A stretch of 64,000 nucleotides of DNA. It comes from Stomorhina lunata (lineage: Eukaryota > Arthropoda > Insecta > Diptera > Rhiniidae). Under the pieces are notes generated by a model. That model made no database searches. It had not been told where the DNA came from and worked only from the letters and a program-made list of their open reading frames with translations. The stretch lies in NCBI GenBank assembly GCA_933228675.1, contig OW121741.1:38469952-38533951 (forward strand). The letters run 5' to 3'. Positions 32,690-44,254 of this stretch are shown here, piece by piece; position 1 is the first letter of the stretch, and every line of letters starts with the position of its first letter. Both the position numbers and the translations under genes were made by a program.

Positions 32690-33078
32690 TACGACAATCA
32701 TCAGTGCGGTATTACGGTTGCAAAACTTGGAAACGCACAAATGCCTTCGATAAGCGCCTACAAACCTTTGCAAACAAATGCTTGCGGCAAATTTTTAATA
32801 TAAGGTGGCCGAATCGCATAAAAATGAAGATCTACTAAACGCGGCAAACCAAATCCCTACTTCTGTAAAGGTATGTCAAAGGAAATGGCGATGGCCAATC
32901 CACATGCTTAGAAGGCCAAATACCAACATTGCTCGACCAGCGCTTCGTTGGAATCCACAAGGAAGTGGTCATCGTGTTGGTGCACCTGCTAGAACGTAGA
33001 GAAAGTCAATTGAAGCGGAGTTATAATAGAGTACGATATAAAAGGATAGTTGAGGCCCTATGCTACAGTGGGAGTCAA
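32690..33078 (+). pseudogene. LINE-A C-terminal fragment with 3' end
   Basis: Reads KLGNAQM..., NEDLLNAANQIPTSVKVCQRKWRWPIHMLRRPNTNIARPALRWNPQGSGHRVGAPART. It ends with the LINE-A terminus (GTGGGAGTCAAGGATAACGG) near 33060-33078. This C-terminal style (W.GH.LRR....A..W.P.G...G.P..TWR) is typical of RTE-like LINEs. Confidence 0.75.
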
Positions 33079-33202
33079 GGATAACGGAAGAATATACATA
33101 CTTACATAGTTCAAGCGCAGATTAACAAAACGTCTGCCAGTTAAACATTTCCCACATTTACAAAAAATACCTATTGATTTAATTTTCAATGGCAAGATAC
33201 TA

Positions 33203-34499
33203 AAGAGTGTTCTAAAAAAAATATGCATTTACTATTTTAGACAAAATTTATCCATAGTACAAGAAATAATTTATTTTTTGATCAAGTTAGTTTCTATAGA
33301 TATGTCAGATACTATTATTTTAGAAATTATTAATTTTCAATAGTTATTTCAATCAAAATGGACTGCGAAAAAAAAGTTCGTGAAAATATAATTAAAACTT
33401 TTCAAAAAAATCCGTCATGGACTTTTAAAAAAATAGCTAAAAATTTGAAAGTTGACCCTCGAACGGTTTCTAATGAAATCAGACGGTATAAGGAAAACCT
33501 GAGCATTGAAACAAAAACTGGATCAGGGAGGAAAAAAGGTCCTACAGATATTGGTAAGGCAAAAGAAGTCGAGCGACTCTTTCGAAGAGCGCCTAACACT
33601 TCTTTAAGAAAAGCAGCTCGTACGGTGAAATGTTCTACGAATTTTGCACATAGAGTCAAAGATTATGCTGGACTGAAGACATACAAAGTAAAAAAGGTTC
33701 CAGATCGCAATGCTATAAAGAACTTAGAAGCAAAAAAACGAGCGAAAAAATTAAAGTCTGATTTTATAAAAAAATACACCTGTTGTGTGATGGATGATGA
33801 AACATACGTACTGGCAGACTTTTCTCAACTTCCTGGTCAAGATTTTTATGTTGCTGATAAACGGGACAATGTTCGGCAAGAGTTTCGCACAAAAAAACAA
33901 ACAAAATTCCCTAAGAAGTTTCTCGTGTGGCAAGCTATTTGCAGTTGTGGCAAAAGAAGTAAAGTATTTGTGGCACTTGGCACAATAAACACAGAAATTT
34001 ATATAAAGGAGTGCCTACAAAAACGGTTGTTACCCTTTTTAAGAGAGCACAGAGTGACTACATTTTTTTGGCCTGATTTGGCATCATGCCATTATGGAAA
34101 AAAGGCACTTGAGTGGTACTCAAAGAATAATGTCATTTTTGTACCACGAGAGGCAAATCCACCTAACTGTCCAGAACTCCGGCCTGTGGAAAGGTATTGG
34201 GCTCTGGGAAAAAAGGAATTGAAGAACACAAGAAAGATTTCCAAGAACATGTCCGATTTTAAGCGCAGGTGGAACACATGCTCCAAAAAGATATCAGAAG
34301 CAACTGTAAAATCTTTAATGGGAGGGTTTCCGAAAAAAGTCGATAATTTTGCAAAACCCGAGTACTAAGTAAACATTTTAATGCTAAATGATTTTGTATA
34401 ATATGTCATTATATTTGCGTATTTTGTAAAGTTTTTATATTAAAAGGTTTGATTTTTATTTAAGAAAATCCAACTACAAATTTTATTTAGAGCACTCTT
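33203..34499 (+). mobile_element. DD37E Tc1/mariner transposon, apparently complete
   Basis: Ends are AAGAGTGTTCTAAA at 33203 and, as complement, AAGAGTGCTCTAAA at 34499. TA lies on each side (33201-33202, 34500-34501). It encloses one intact transposase frame. It lies between a LINE-A 3' end and the decayed rosa-type copy. Confidence 0.88.
33358..34368 (+). CDS. DD37E transposase, 336 residues, intact
   Basis: This is the cut-and-paste transposase of the surrounding element. The N-terminus has two helix-turn-helix-like segments (WTFKKIAKNLKVDPRTVSNEI about 21-41; TSLRKAARTVKCS about 81-93). It is followed by a basic linker GRKKG. The catalytic triad is D147 (VMDDETY), D240 (FWPDLASCHY) and E278 (PVERYWA), with 37 residues between the last two. 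This spacing defines the ITmD37E group, known from mosquitoes and other animals. The ATG at 33358 precedes a basic N-terminus of normal family length. No stops or frameshifts are present, so it could be a recently active copy; activity is not shown. Confidence 0.9.
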   Translation: MDCEKKVRENIIKTFQKNPSWTFKKIAKNLKVDPRTVSNEIRRYKENLSIETKTGSGRKKGPTDIGKAKEVERLFRRAPNTSLRKAARTVKCSTNFAHRVKDYAGLKTYKVKKVPDRNAIKNLEAKKRAKKLKSDFIKKYTCCVMDDETYVLADFSQLPGQDFYVADKRDNVRQEFRTKKQTKFPKKFLVWQAICSCGKRSKVFVALGTINTEIYIKECLQKRLLPFLREHRVTTFFWPDLASCHYGKKALEWYSKNNVIFVPREANPPNCPELRPVERYWALGKKELKNTRKISKNMSDFKRRWNTCSKKISEATVKSLMGGFPKKVDNFAKPEY

Positions 34500-34510
34500 T
34501 ATATATACAT

Positions 34511-37500
34511 TGTAAGGGCCGATGTTGAATGTGAACCACACCTAAACGCCAAGTTTTTTTCCGAATTTTATTTGACATTTCTCTATTTCAGACTTACTCA
34601 ATTTGAACCATGGAGAGATACACAATCCAACAACGTGTTAAAGTTATCCAGACTTATTATAAAAATGGGCGTTCAAATCAAAATGCATATCGTGCACTTC
34701 GTGATTTTTTTTTTTTGCAATTTGATCGTCCAAATGTGCGTACAGTCGCAAAAATCGTGGAAAAATTGGAGCAAACTGGGTCTGTAGAAGATGTGAGAAC
34801 ACCAGTGCATGCTCGTACAGCTCGTACTGCAGAAAATATTGCTGCTGTTTGCGATAGTGTGGCTGAAGAGCCGTCCACCTCAATTCGTCGTCGTGCCCAA
34901 CAATTGCACCTCTCACGCTCGTCGTTGATGAACTTTATGCATAAAGACTTGCATTTAAATGCTTACAAGGTGCAATTGCCTCAAGAACTAAAGCCTCTTG
35001 ACCATTCCAAACGTCGTGAATGGGCAGAATAGTGGCAAGAAATGGCAACAGTGGATGATCAATTTTCGAAGAAAATCATCTTCAGTGATGAGGCACATTT
35101 TCACCTCAATTCGTCAATAAACATAATTACCGCATTTGGGTGAATGAGAATCCAAGAGTGATTGTCGAAAAACCAATGCACCCACAAAGAGTGACTGTTT
35201 GGTGCGGTTATGGGCTGGCGGCATCATCGGGCCGTATTTTTTCCAAAATGCGGCCGGTCAGGCAGTTACTGTGAATGGTGTTCGCTATCGTGAGATGATA
35301 ACGAACTTTTTATGGCCCGAATTGGAAGATGTGGATGTGGACGATATGTGGTTTCAGCAGGACAGTGCCACTTGCCACACAGCTAACGAAACAATGGCAA
35401 TTGCGCAACAAATTCAATGGCCGTGTTATCTCACGTAATGGCGATGTAAATTGGCCGCCAAAATCATGTGATTTGACACCGTTGCACAGTGGGGTGAATG
35501 GTAGAGAAAGTGGCGATTAATTCATAAAAGTCGTAATATTAAAATATTGTTATTTTTTATTGATAAATATTAATAAATTCATAAAAGCCCAATATTTAAA
35601 AGAAAAAATTTTGAAAAAACATAAATTGTTAACCTTTTATGGGTTTTTTTCTATTTTGGATAAAATGGTCTTATTTGACTATTTTCGCTGTAACTTTGGA
35701 ATTAAAAACGATAAATTAATAAATTAAATTGTAAATTAGAGCATATTTTATGTGCCTTTAGAAAAAATATTTTTTTGGTTTAAATAAATAAAATACATAT
35801 TAAATATTTGTTTATGTTTAGTTTTAACAAAAAACACGTTTTTTTCAAAAATTCATAACTCCAAAGATTTTACTCAAAAAAGTCACATTAGAAAATATTA
35901 TTAATTTTTATTTATAAATATTTGTAAACAAAAAACAAACATTTCAGAAAATAAACATTAAAAAAATATAAAGCCTCTTTATTTTCTTCATTTAGTTATT
36001 TATAAAAGCAATATTTACTACATAATCTTCATATTTTAAAATTTGCGAAAATGTAATTTTTTGGTCATAATTTCAGGAGGTGCTTGGTAAATTTTGTTTA
36101 TGTTCAAATTTAACAATATCTTAATGCATATTGTTGTCTAGTATATAGAGAATGTATGCTGTATTTTTTTTTCGAAATTGTATGACATTAACCATTTCTT
36201 TCCCGGGCTGAAAAGTAAAAATTTTGATTTTTTAGTTTTTTATGACAAAATTAGGAAAACTTAAGAATTTATTAGTGAATTTCGGAAAATCTTATAAAAA
36301 TAATTATTTGTATCATTAATTTCATAAAAATAATTATTTGATTATTGTTATGATATTACCATGAAAAATAAAATTTAGAAATTTGAGCTTTGCGCCGGGA
36401 AAGAAAGGGTTAAAATTATCAAATTTAAAAAAAGACTCACTATATATTTTTAATATACTGAGCAATAATATTAATTAACAGTTTTATTAAAATTGAACAG
36501 AAATAAATTTAAAAGGCACTTGTAAAATAAAGACCAAAAAATTAGATTTTTCGCCGAAAATCGGCGAATTAAAATCGCTGTTACGGCGAAACTGTTAAAG
36601 AATTGACCTCGGCTTTTCATTAATTTTATTTTTCTAGTTGTATATTTTAAATTACCGGTGAAATAATTTTTTTATTCTTTTATTTTCTAAGCAAAATTTT
36701 CGAAAATATAAAAAATGAGTTTTGAAACCGACGTGTCGACAACTAGAATTCTTTCACAAAAACTTCCATAACTCAAAAATCGCACTAATGCGCAACAAAA
36801 TATTTTGGGATTTATTGACTTAAATATTATGTTTTATGACCATAAAATCATTTTTTCTTGCACTCATCCGCAAAGTTGTGGAAACTCAATGTATATATTA
36901 AAATTACCACATTTTTAGAGCTATTTATTTTTTTTATTTTTTAAATATTTTTAAAACATTTATCTAAATAAAAAATATCATTTTAAATGCTCATATACCT
37001 GAAGTTAACGATTCCGCTATAAAACTTTTACTTATAAAAGTTTTAATAAAAACTATAATCACTTGAAATATCAAAATTTTTTCTTTTGATCAATTCGCGC
37101 AAAAATAACGAAAATTATTGAACTTTGAACACACACTGTAAATAAAATAAACTACCAAGAACTTTTACTTTTGCAGTTAGCGATGTAGAATTTTATCTAC
37201 TTTCATATGGTACCAGATATGGTTGGGAAAGTTAAAGTTCATCTTTTGAATTAATCGCCATTATTGAAGGCTTTCGCCCCAACGTGCGTTGGACTTTTTT
37301 CTTTGGGGTTATTTGAAAGAAAAAAAGTACGTCGATAAGCCAGCAACAACTCAAGAGCTAAAGGATGAGATAATTCGGCACATTAACGGCATAGAAGCTC
37401 CATTATGCCTCAGGGTCATCGAAAATTTGGACCATCGGATGGAGTTGTGCCGCCGTGGTCGCGGATCCCATTTGGCCGATATTTTGTTCCATACATAATT

Positions 37501-37601
37501 GAGTAATACCAATATATCATAATAAAATAAAATTACAATAATTTTCTAAATAGTTTGTGTTTTATTCAAAATCAACATCGGCCCTTGAAATTTAACCACC
37601 C
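34511..37601 (+). mobile_element. rosa-type DD41D mariner, decayed, split by a 1.8-kb insertion
   Basis: Starts TGTAAGGGCCGATGTTGAA (outermost bases lost) and ends TTAACCACCC at 37601 before TA. It closely matches the intact copy at 56164-57456. The transposase start lies at 34610 (MERYTIQQRV). A TAG replaces a Trp codon near 35030. Frameshifts lie near 35110, 35205 and 35400. At 35485-37286 an unrelated element interrupts the codons for the PLDFFLW motif; coding resumes as DFFLWGYLKEKKYVDKPATT to the stop at 37498. Not functional. Confidence 0.92.
35485..37286. mobile_element. Transib-like non-autonomous element
   Basis: The insertion is bounded by CACAGTGGGGTGAA on the left and, as complement, CACGTTGGGGCGAA on the right. 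Both ends share TGGCGATTAATTCA about 26 bp in. CGTTG is duplicated at 35480-35484 and 37287-37291. The intact rosa-type copy has this site once (ACCGTTGGAC near 57140). A 5-bp duplication plus CAC(A/G)(G/T)TG ends suits the Transib superfamily, whose ends resemble the RAG heptamer CACAGTG. The 1.8-kb interior is AT-rich with no reading frame. A short inverted pair (CTTTCCCGG/CCGGGAAAG) lies near 36195 and 36395. Confidence 0.75.
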
Positions 37602-38692
37602 TATATTATCTTGTCGCCCACTCTAACAACAAATCAACACACTTACAGTTCACATTAGATCATCAACAGCTGTTCCGAAATATCCACTTATCACAACCCC
37701 TTCCTTAACCATTTAACGACTCAAACACATTTGAAAATAATTTGTTAATACAATATTTAATTAAAAATTTATTAAACTTGTACAACAACAACCTTCAATT
37801 TAAATTAAAACAAAAAAAAGGTGAAACACACACAAACACACGCACAGACAAACGCAAACACTCAGACAAATTCTTAAAGTAACAGAAAAAAGGAAACAAA
37901 AATTAATTGAAAAATTAAATGAAAATGTTAGTAAATAATTGACAATAAAACAATAATTCATGTGAAGAAGTATTGAAAAAAAAAAATAAGGTAAAATAAA
38001 TATCAAAATGAAATTGGGAACAAAATTCGAGTTTATTAAAGGTTCATTTACCTAAAAACTCAAGTCAAATGAAGAAAAACCCAAAAAAAAACCCATTAAA
38101 TTACAATAAAAACAATAATTTCAGTTATGTATCAGTAAGGACAACAAGGATAATACTCACACATACTTATGTAAATAACATATACAGGACAAACTAAACT
38201 ATGAAATATCCTTGTGAGAATTTTTAAGTCAAAACTTCCAGAAAATGTTTAATTTTCGTTCCTTTTCTTTTTGATTGTCTTCCATATATTTTTTATACAC
38301 CAGGAGCCACTATTTCCCCCTCAATTTGAAGGGAAATGAATCAAAACACCTGGTGAGTTTGAAAAATATTTTCGAAATTGTTAATGTTATTTTAAATTGT
38401 GGGGCTAGAGAGGAAGTGACATAGATAACTTTATTCTCAGAATTTTAGTCACAATTCCTTTTTTTTTTGCCATATGAGGTTTATAAACTGAGAGTAATAA
38501 AACAAAAACAAATTGTGGGGACATGCACGAACACGCAAAGCTCAGGCATAGATACCAAATATGAGACACACCAAATAAATCAGAAGCAAGTGAATAAAAA
38601 ATAAAGATTATTTGGAGCCAAGTAGAATTATATTTATCCTACATTGAAAATTCTTTATGTCTTGATGACACAAACAAGTCATCAAGACCTTA
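37602..38692. other. No recognisable gene
   Basis: AT-rich, with A-rich and CACA-rich runs near 37800-37900. No feature is supported. Confidence 0.5.
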
Positions 38693-39147
38693 CTTAACTT
38701 ACTTAAATGGCCTATATTTACAAACTGTTAAGGTCAAAGGCCGAGCATATTTTAGAAATACATGCGCTTCCATCTTGTGCGCATATTCTCCAACTGCGTA
38801 GGCCAAGCTTTGAAAGATTTTCCTCTACTTGGTATTTCCATTGAAGTTTCGGAGGTCCTCTTTTAACATTAGGGTTGACCGTTCTCATTCTAAATTTTGC
38901 TTTTTCATAGTAATTGTCTTTTTCCAGGAGTGGGTTACAAGCCCGACATCCTATCCCAATTTTTTATAGTTATTTTGAGAGAAATCTCTGCACATGTCAG
39001 TTAACTACATTATTAACGTAGTTACCCGGGTGATACCACGAGGAGGTTAGTGTCCACAGTTGAGATAAATGACAACCAAGATAAGTCTGGGCTTACCAAG
39101 TTAAGGCCAATAGGAACCGTTGCTTTTGTATCCAAAATTCTCTACAT
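38693..39147 (-). mobile_element. Internally deleted LINE, leader-to-tail copy
   Basis: Minus strand starts with the LINE-B leader near 39147 (a decayed TGTAGAG..TTGGATAC), includes CTAACCTCCTCGTGGTATCACC and a block near ACCCTAATGTT. It then jumps directly to the 3' tail (CCTCCGAAACTTCAATGGAA), ending near 38693 at GGCCATTTAAGTAAG. Both outer ends are present; nothing remains of endonuclease or reverse transcriptase. Confidence 0.75.
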
Positions 39148-39204
39148 CACCTACCATATTTCCATGGTGGCAAATCTTACATGTGCTAGAAAATGCTTCT
39201 TCAT

Positions 39205-40068
39205 CTTCTGTTATCCATCACTCCCAGTGAAGCATAGGGCCTCAACCATCCTTTTATATCGAACTCTATTGCGAGATGTAAGGCATACGTCTTTCCATGA
39301 ATAGTTTGCTGCTTGCAACTCTGCATCTATTGAGCTTCTATACATTTTAACAGATGTACCAACACGACGGATTCCAACGGAATCCGTATGTGAACAATCC
39401 ACCGATATTTCCGTTGGCATATCTCTATAGAAGTAGGGACTTGGTTTAGTAGATCTTCATTTCTTATGCGATTCGGTAGTAAATTTTACATGTGCTGGAA
39501 ATGTTATGCATACGTCAATCCATTAATAGTTGCTGCTTGCAATTCCGCATCAATTGACCTTCTCCATGTCTTAAAGATGCAACAACACGACGGCCGCTTT
39601 CCTGTGGATCCAACGAAGCGCCTGTCGTCCAATGTTGGTATTTGGCGTTCGAAGTGCGTGGCCTAAGCACCTATATTTCCGTTGACATATCTCTATAGAA
39701 GTAGAGACTTGGTTTGTCGTGTTTATTAGATCTTCATTTCTTATGCAATTCGGCCATCCAATATGAAGAATTTGCCGCAATCATTTGTAGGCGCTTGCTT
39801 ATCGATTTCATTTGTGACATTCCAAGTTTCGCAGCCGTAATACATTCGAGTTGTATATTCGTAACTTTATCGTTGTTAATATTTCCCGCGATTTCCAAAA
39901 AGCTCTGAGAATGCCGAATGCAGATTTTGCCTTATTAATACTCGTTTGAATATCCTCGTCGACGACACCTTTTGTAGCTAGAGCGATATTTTCGGATAGA
40001 ATTGGCTTCTTTCTTCCGAATGTTTTTGTATGGATTTGGCACCTCCACAATCCCTGTGCCAGCTGCAA
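39205..40068 (-). pseudogene. Two overlapping LINE-A C-terminal fragments
   Basis: Minus-strand frames include SINKAKSAFGILRAFWKSREILTTIKLRIYNSNVL, WPNCIRNEDLINTTNQVSTSIEICQRKYRCLGHALRTPNTNIGRQALRWIHRK, and a second, shorter copy of the same tail at about 39210-39470 ending at the LINE-A terminus near 39212. The pair lies head to tail. Confidence 0.75.
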
Positions 40069-40650
40069 GCAGCAACTGGATTTCTCGCATGATTACCTCT
40101 ATTCTTAAAACATAATAAGCGCTAAGTCGATGGGTGATGAGTCCAAGGACACTAGAAACGTTTGTATAGAGAGCCGCTCGATCCTAGGCAGACAACTAAT
40201 ATGCTAGCAGCAACTAACATGCTAAAACGACGCTGCAGTTTCGAAATTTAGCAAGTACAATTATCTTAAAACCTTAGACCAAATCCGCTGGAATGACTCC
40301 AAGATAACTCCCTCTTATATTAGCACCGACCTAGAATCCCACACGGGTTGTTTACTACATTCTCAACTAGGTTGCTCAGGTTACCAGGATGTACCACGAG
40401 GTGTTCATAGTAGAAATTGGTTACAGTTCTTACCTGGTATCTGGAGATGCCAGGCAACAACTGCATTCCCACTATGTTATTAGAGTCCGGATAATTTACC
40501 TCCAGCTTTTTAGGGATTTGCTTTACACCTTTGCCATCTTCCAGCATAAGATTTAATACTAGCTATCCATGGAGAATTTTGGAAAATCACAACACGCCAA
40601 TGAAAATTCTGAACTCAATTCGCGCAATGTAAGTGGATTTTAAGTGCCGA
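40069..40650 (-). pseudogene. Decayed LINE material
   Basis: Near 40470-40540 the minus strand reads KQIPKKLEVNYPDSNNIVGMQLLPGIS, like the PKKG...NYRGI.LLP reverse transcriptase block. The plus strand near 40130-40260 shows weak resemblance to a LINE C-terminal region. Not further assignable. Confidence 0.45.
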
Positions 40651-40658
40651 GTCCTTAA

Positions 40659-41190
40659 ATGTTAAAGCTATCACTGTTGAATCTCAGTCAGCTTTGGTGG
40701 CAGTCAATATTTCCAAGACAAAAATTTTGCCTGGAAGCTACGCAAACCCGTCGATACACATCAATGCGGAAAACGAGATTTTTGACTGTGAAGGTACCTT
40801 TAATTATCTTGGATGTTTGGTATCTACAAAAGGTGCTCCGTCGAGGATATTGATATTGCGTTTTAATAAGGCAAAGTCTGCATTCGGCATTCTCGGAGCT
40901 ATTTGGAAATCTCGGCAAATATCAACAACAACTAAGTTACGAATATATAACTCGAATGTCAAGTCCATCCTGTATTACGGCTGCGAAACTTGGAAACGCA
41001 CAAATGCCATCGTTAAGCGCCTGCAAACCTTTGCAAACAAATGCTTACAGAAAACCTTAATATATGGTGACCGAATCGCATAAGTAATCCCTGCTTCTAT
41101 AGAAGGCCAAATACCAACACTGCTCGACAAGCGCTTTGTTGGAATTCACACGGAAGCAGCTCCATTGGGAGTCAAGGATAATAGAAGAAG
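40659..41190 (+). pseudogene. LINE-A fragment after the YADD region
   Basis: Reads VNISKTKILPGSYANP, FNYLGCLVSTKGA, FNKAKSAFGILGAIWKSRQISTTTKLRIYNSNVKSILYYGCETWKRTNAIVKRLQTFANKCLQ, then the deleted tail. It ends with the LINE-A terminus GGGAGTCAAGGATAATAGAAG plus GAA repeats near 41190. The site at about 40708 (GTCAATATTTCC) is the empty version of the mariner insertion at 20457-21183. Confidence 0.85.
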
Positions 41191-41299
41191 AAGAACCCGT
41201 TATAGGATATGAATTGCTGGCCCTTGCTGGCTGATCTAGAACTATAATTTTACTTTCGCCAAAATGTTGGATTGAATGACAACATTTTTTCAATTATAT

Positions 41300-41896
41300 C
41301 AACACTCAGGGGATGCCCCTATAAATGTGTTGTATTGTGTTGATGTTAGGAAATAAAGGATTGGGTAGGAGAAAAGATGGAAAAGTGTTTGTGGATATTT
41401 GATTTGAATCGTTGTATATTGTATTGGATTGGAAAAACATAATCAGGAAGAGAATTCTACATTCGAATAGTTCTGCAAAAAAAACGAATTTTTTTTGTAG
41501 TGCGTTGTACGACTCATATTCCAACTGATAACAAAAGGATGTGCTCTGATTACTGAACGTGTGTATCGTCTAAAAGTATGTGCATTTGGAATATGACTAC
41601 GTATGCCATTAGAACATTTACCATGGTAATATCTGTAGAACAATGAAAGGCATCCTACATTTCGACGATGTTCGAGTGTAATTAAAGATTCACAAATAGT
41701 GCTATCACCTATTAGGTCAATGGCTCGCTTTTGAACACGATCCAACATTTCAAGACTAGAACGTGCAGCACCTGAACAAACATGAGAATTGTAGTCTATT
41801 CTTGGACGTATGTACGTGGTATATATACGGAGTAAGTCGGTTGGTGAGAAATATGTTCTACATCGTCTCAAAAACCCTAAGCATTTTTTTTTATTT
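41300..41896 (-). pseudogene. LINE-C copy 1, C-terminal end
   Basis: Minus strand encodes KCLGFLRRCRTYFSPTDLLRIYTTYIRPRIDYNSHVCSGAARSSLEMLDRVQKRAIDLIGD...SLFYRYYHGKCSNGIRSHIP and more, followed by a 3' tail with CCCCTGAGTGTTG near 41310. This is the C-terminal part of a Jockey/CR1-like reverse transcriptase. The A run of copy 2 (complement near 41886-41896) abuts it, so the two lie head to tail. Confidence 0.85.
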
Positions 41897-43395
41897 AGGA
41901 CCAGCACTCAGGGGATGACCCCTACTTATGCTATGCATTGTGTTGGAACTAGGAAAATAGGTTGTGGGAAGGAGGAAAGAGGGAGTAGTGTTTGTGGACA
42001 TTAGATTTGAATTTTCCTATATTGCAACTGTCAGGAAAAACTTCTGCGGGAAGTGAGTTCCACATACGTACTGTACGGCTAAAGAACAAATTTTCTCTAT
42101 AGTGTGTTGTTCGGTCCACTGGACAATCAACCACAAATGCATGTGATCTAACGGATTGACGTGTGCTGCGTAAGAATCTTCGGGTTTCGGGAACTAGGTC
42201 CCTGATATCGTTAGAACACATTCCAAAGTAGTACCGATAGAACAGTGTTATACAACCCACATTGCGGTGGTGCTCCAGTGAGTCAATAGAGTTGGATACC
42301 CTACTGTCACCGATAAGCACTTTCGCCCTCCCCTGTACGAGGTCGAGAAGCTCCAAAATAGACTTTAAAGCACCGGCACACACATGAGAGTTGTATTCCA
42401 TTTTTGGTCGGATATAGGTTGTGTAAATTTTAAGGAGATCAGTTGGAGTGAAGTATCTCTTACACCGTTTTAGAAAACCTAGGCACTTGAATGCTTCTTT
42501 CGACACTTGAAAGATGTGCTTAGTCCAACGGACATCACATTGAATTCTCATGCCCAGAACATCAAGAGCATCTGATTCCTGAATATTTACACCATCCATG
42601 GATACAGATGAAGTAACATGATCTGCCGTGCGTTTATGCGTAAGCATACAACACTGGGTCTTGCGTGCATTAAAGTCGACTCTATTTACACGTCCCCATT
42701 TGGAAACGGTTTCGAGATCGCGATTTAATGATTCATTCATGCTTTGTCTCATAGCCACAATCTGCGGAAGATCCGGTCTATGATTAAATGAATACGAATG
42801 GCAAATGTTACTATCATCTGCAAAAGAATAGATAGGATTGGAAGTTTGACATAGAAGGTCGTTAATGAATATAAGAAATAGAGTAGGAGAAAGAACAGAG
42901 CCTTGCGATACCCCTCTTATAGTACGATCCCTGAGAAAGCTAGATATAAATCGAGAGAAGGTATTACCGACACCAAAAGCAACAAGTTTTTATAAAAGTG
43001 CACCATGCCACACTCTATCGAACGCCTTGGAAATATCTAGAGCCACAACTTTACTTTCGCCAAAATGGTGAATGGAACGGCGCCATTTTTCTGATAGGAA
43101 TGCTAGTAAGTCCCCCGTAGAGCGCCCCTACGAAATTCATACTGGCGGTCGCTTAGTAAGTTGTAAGGCTCTAAATATTTAACCAGATGGTAATTTACCA
43201 TACTCTCCATTACTTTGGAAAGTGCTGAACAAATCGCTATTGGTCGGTAATTGTCAGGGTTGTTAGCCTCACCCTTTTTAGGGATTGGCGTTACATTAGC
43301 AACCTTCCAACACATAGGAAATTCACCGGCATGGTATAAGGTACTGAAGAGGTATGCTAATGGACGAGCTAGCGTCGAAGAGCACTGCTTCAAGG

Positions 43396-43400
<5 letters not shown>
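41897..43400 (-). pseudogene. LINE-C copy 2, reverse transcriptase and C-terminus
   Basis: From 43393 down: KQCSSTLARPLAYLFSTLYHAGEFPMCWKVANVTPIPKKGEANNPDNYRPIAI; then FGESKVVALDISKAFDRVWHGALL with an in-frame TAA near 43000. Next come GVSQGSVLSPTLFLIFINDLLCQTSNPIYSFADDSN and an open stretch of at least 269 residues (from 42758) to SLPAEVFPDSCNIGKFKSNVHKHYSLFPP, stop at 41949. The motif order (DNYRPI, DISKAFD, PQGS-like, FADD) marks a non-LTR reverse transcriptase. A frameshift at about 43130 and a deletion between the motifs disable it. Confidence 0.88.

Positions 43401-43437
<37 letters not shown>
43395..43437. repeat. (TA)n microsatellite at LINE-C boundary
   Basis: About 40 bp of alternating TA between LINE-C copies 2 and 3. 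Confidence 0.9.
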
Positions 43438-43438
<1 letters not shown>

Positions 43439-43739
43439 AAAAAGGTGAGTTTACGAATCGTTTATGAAGTTAACCATATTAGCTTTGCCCCATGTGTAAA
43501 TTATATCAAGGTCACGATTGAGCGATTCATTCATTTTAAATCAGATTGACCTCAGAGGTTAGTGGTCTCCGATCGAGTCTCCGAATGAGTTAATTGGATT
43601 AGAAGTAATTTTCAGTAAATCATTCATGAATATTAAAAACAATGTTGGCGATAAAACCGAACCCTGAGGGATGCCAGAATTCAGTAAAAAATTGTTTGAA
43701 GAGGTCTCTAAGGAAGCTAGAAAAACATTTTGAGAATAC

Positions 43740-43853
43740 TTCACCTACTCCCAAAGATTTAAGCTTCGAAAGTAAAGATTTGTGCCGGACTCATTCGGTC
43801 GAGTCCGGCACAAATCTTTACTTTCGAAGCTTAAATTTTTGGGAGTAGGTGAA
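43740..43853. repeat. Near-perfect 53-bp palindrome with 8-bp spacer
   Basis: 43740-43792 and the complement of 43801-43853 differ at one base; spacer is ATTCGGTC. Both arms are LINE-C coding DNA, one in each orientation (RVRHKSLLSKLK in both). Confidence 0.95.
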
Positions 43854-44254
43854 GTTTGGAGATGTCTAATGAGACTACTTTGCTCTCGCCTAATCGATGA
43901 ATTCAATGGGGCCACTGTTCAGAAAGGAATGCCATTAAATCACCTGCTGAGCGACCATTCAATATAGCTAACAAGATGGTGGTTTAGTATACTTTCCAAT
44001 AACTTTGGAAAGTGTAGAACATAAGGCAATAGGACGGTAATTGTTAGGGTTGGAGTGATCACATTTTTTGGGAATTGGTTGGACATAATTTCCAGTTGAA
44101 GTTATTATAAAATTTTGTAAGAGTGGGCCAATTGGCTTCTTTGCAAAAATATATTGAACGTGGAGGAAGGCGTTCTGGAGTTAGATTGAGATCTGTGAGA
44201 GAAAAACTGGACGATATAATACAATGGTCGGAATTACCTAGGGGGTCAAGGATA

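Noticed and set aside
35485..37286. hAT or P class for the 1.8-kb insertion
   Set aside because: Those make 8-bp duplications; only CGTTG (5 bp) is duplicated, and the intact mariner copy confirms this.
37800..38006. Hydrophobic 68-residue minus-strand frame as a membrane peptide
   Set aside because: Produced by A-rich and CACA-rich simple sequence.
43642..43967. Plus-strand genes over the LINE-C palindrome
   Set aside because: They are the antisense or inverted copy of reverse transcriptase coding DNA.
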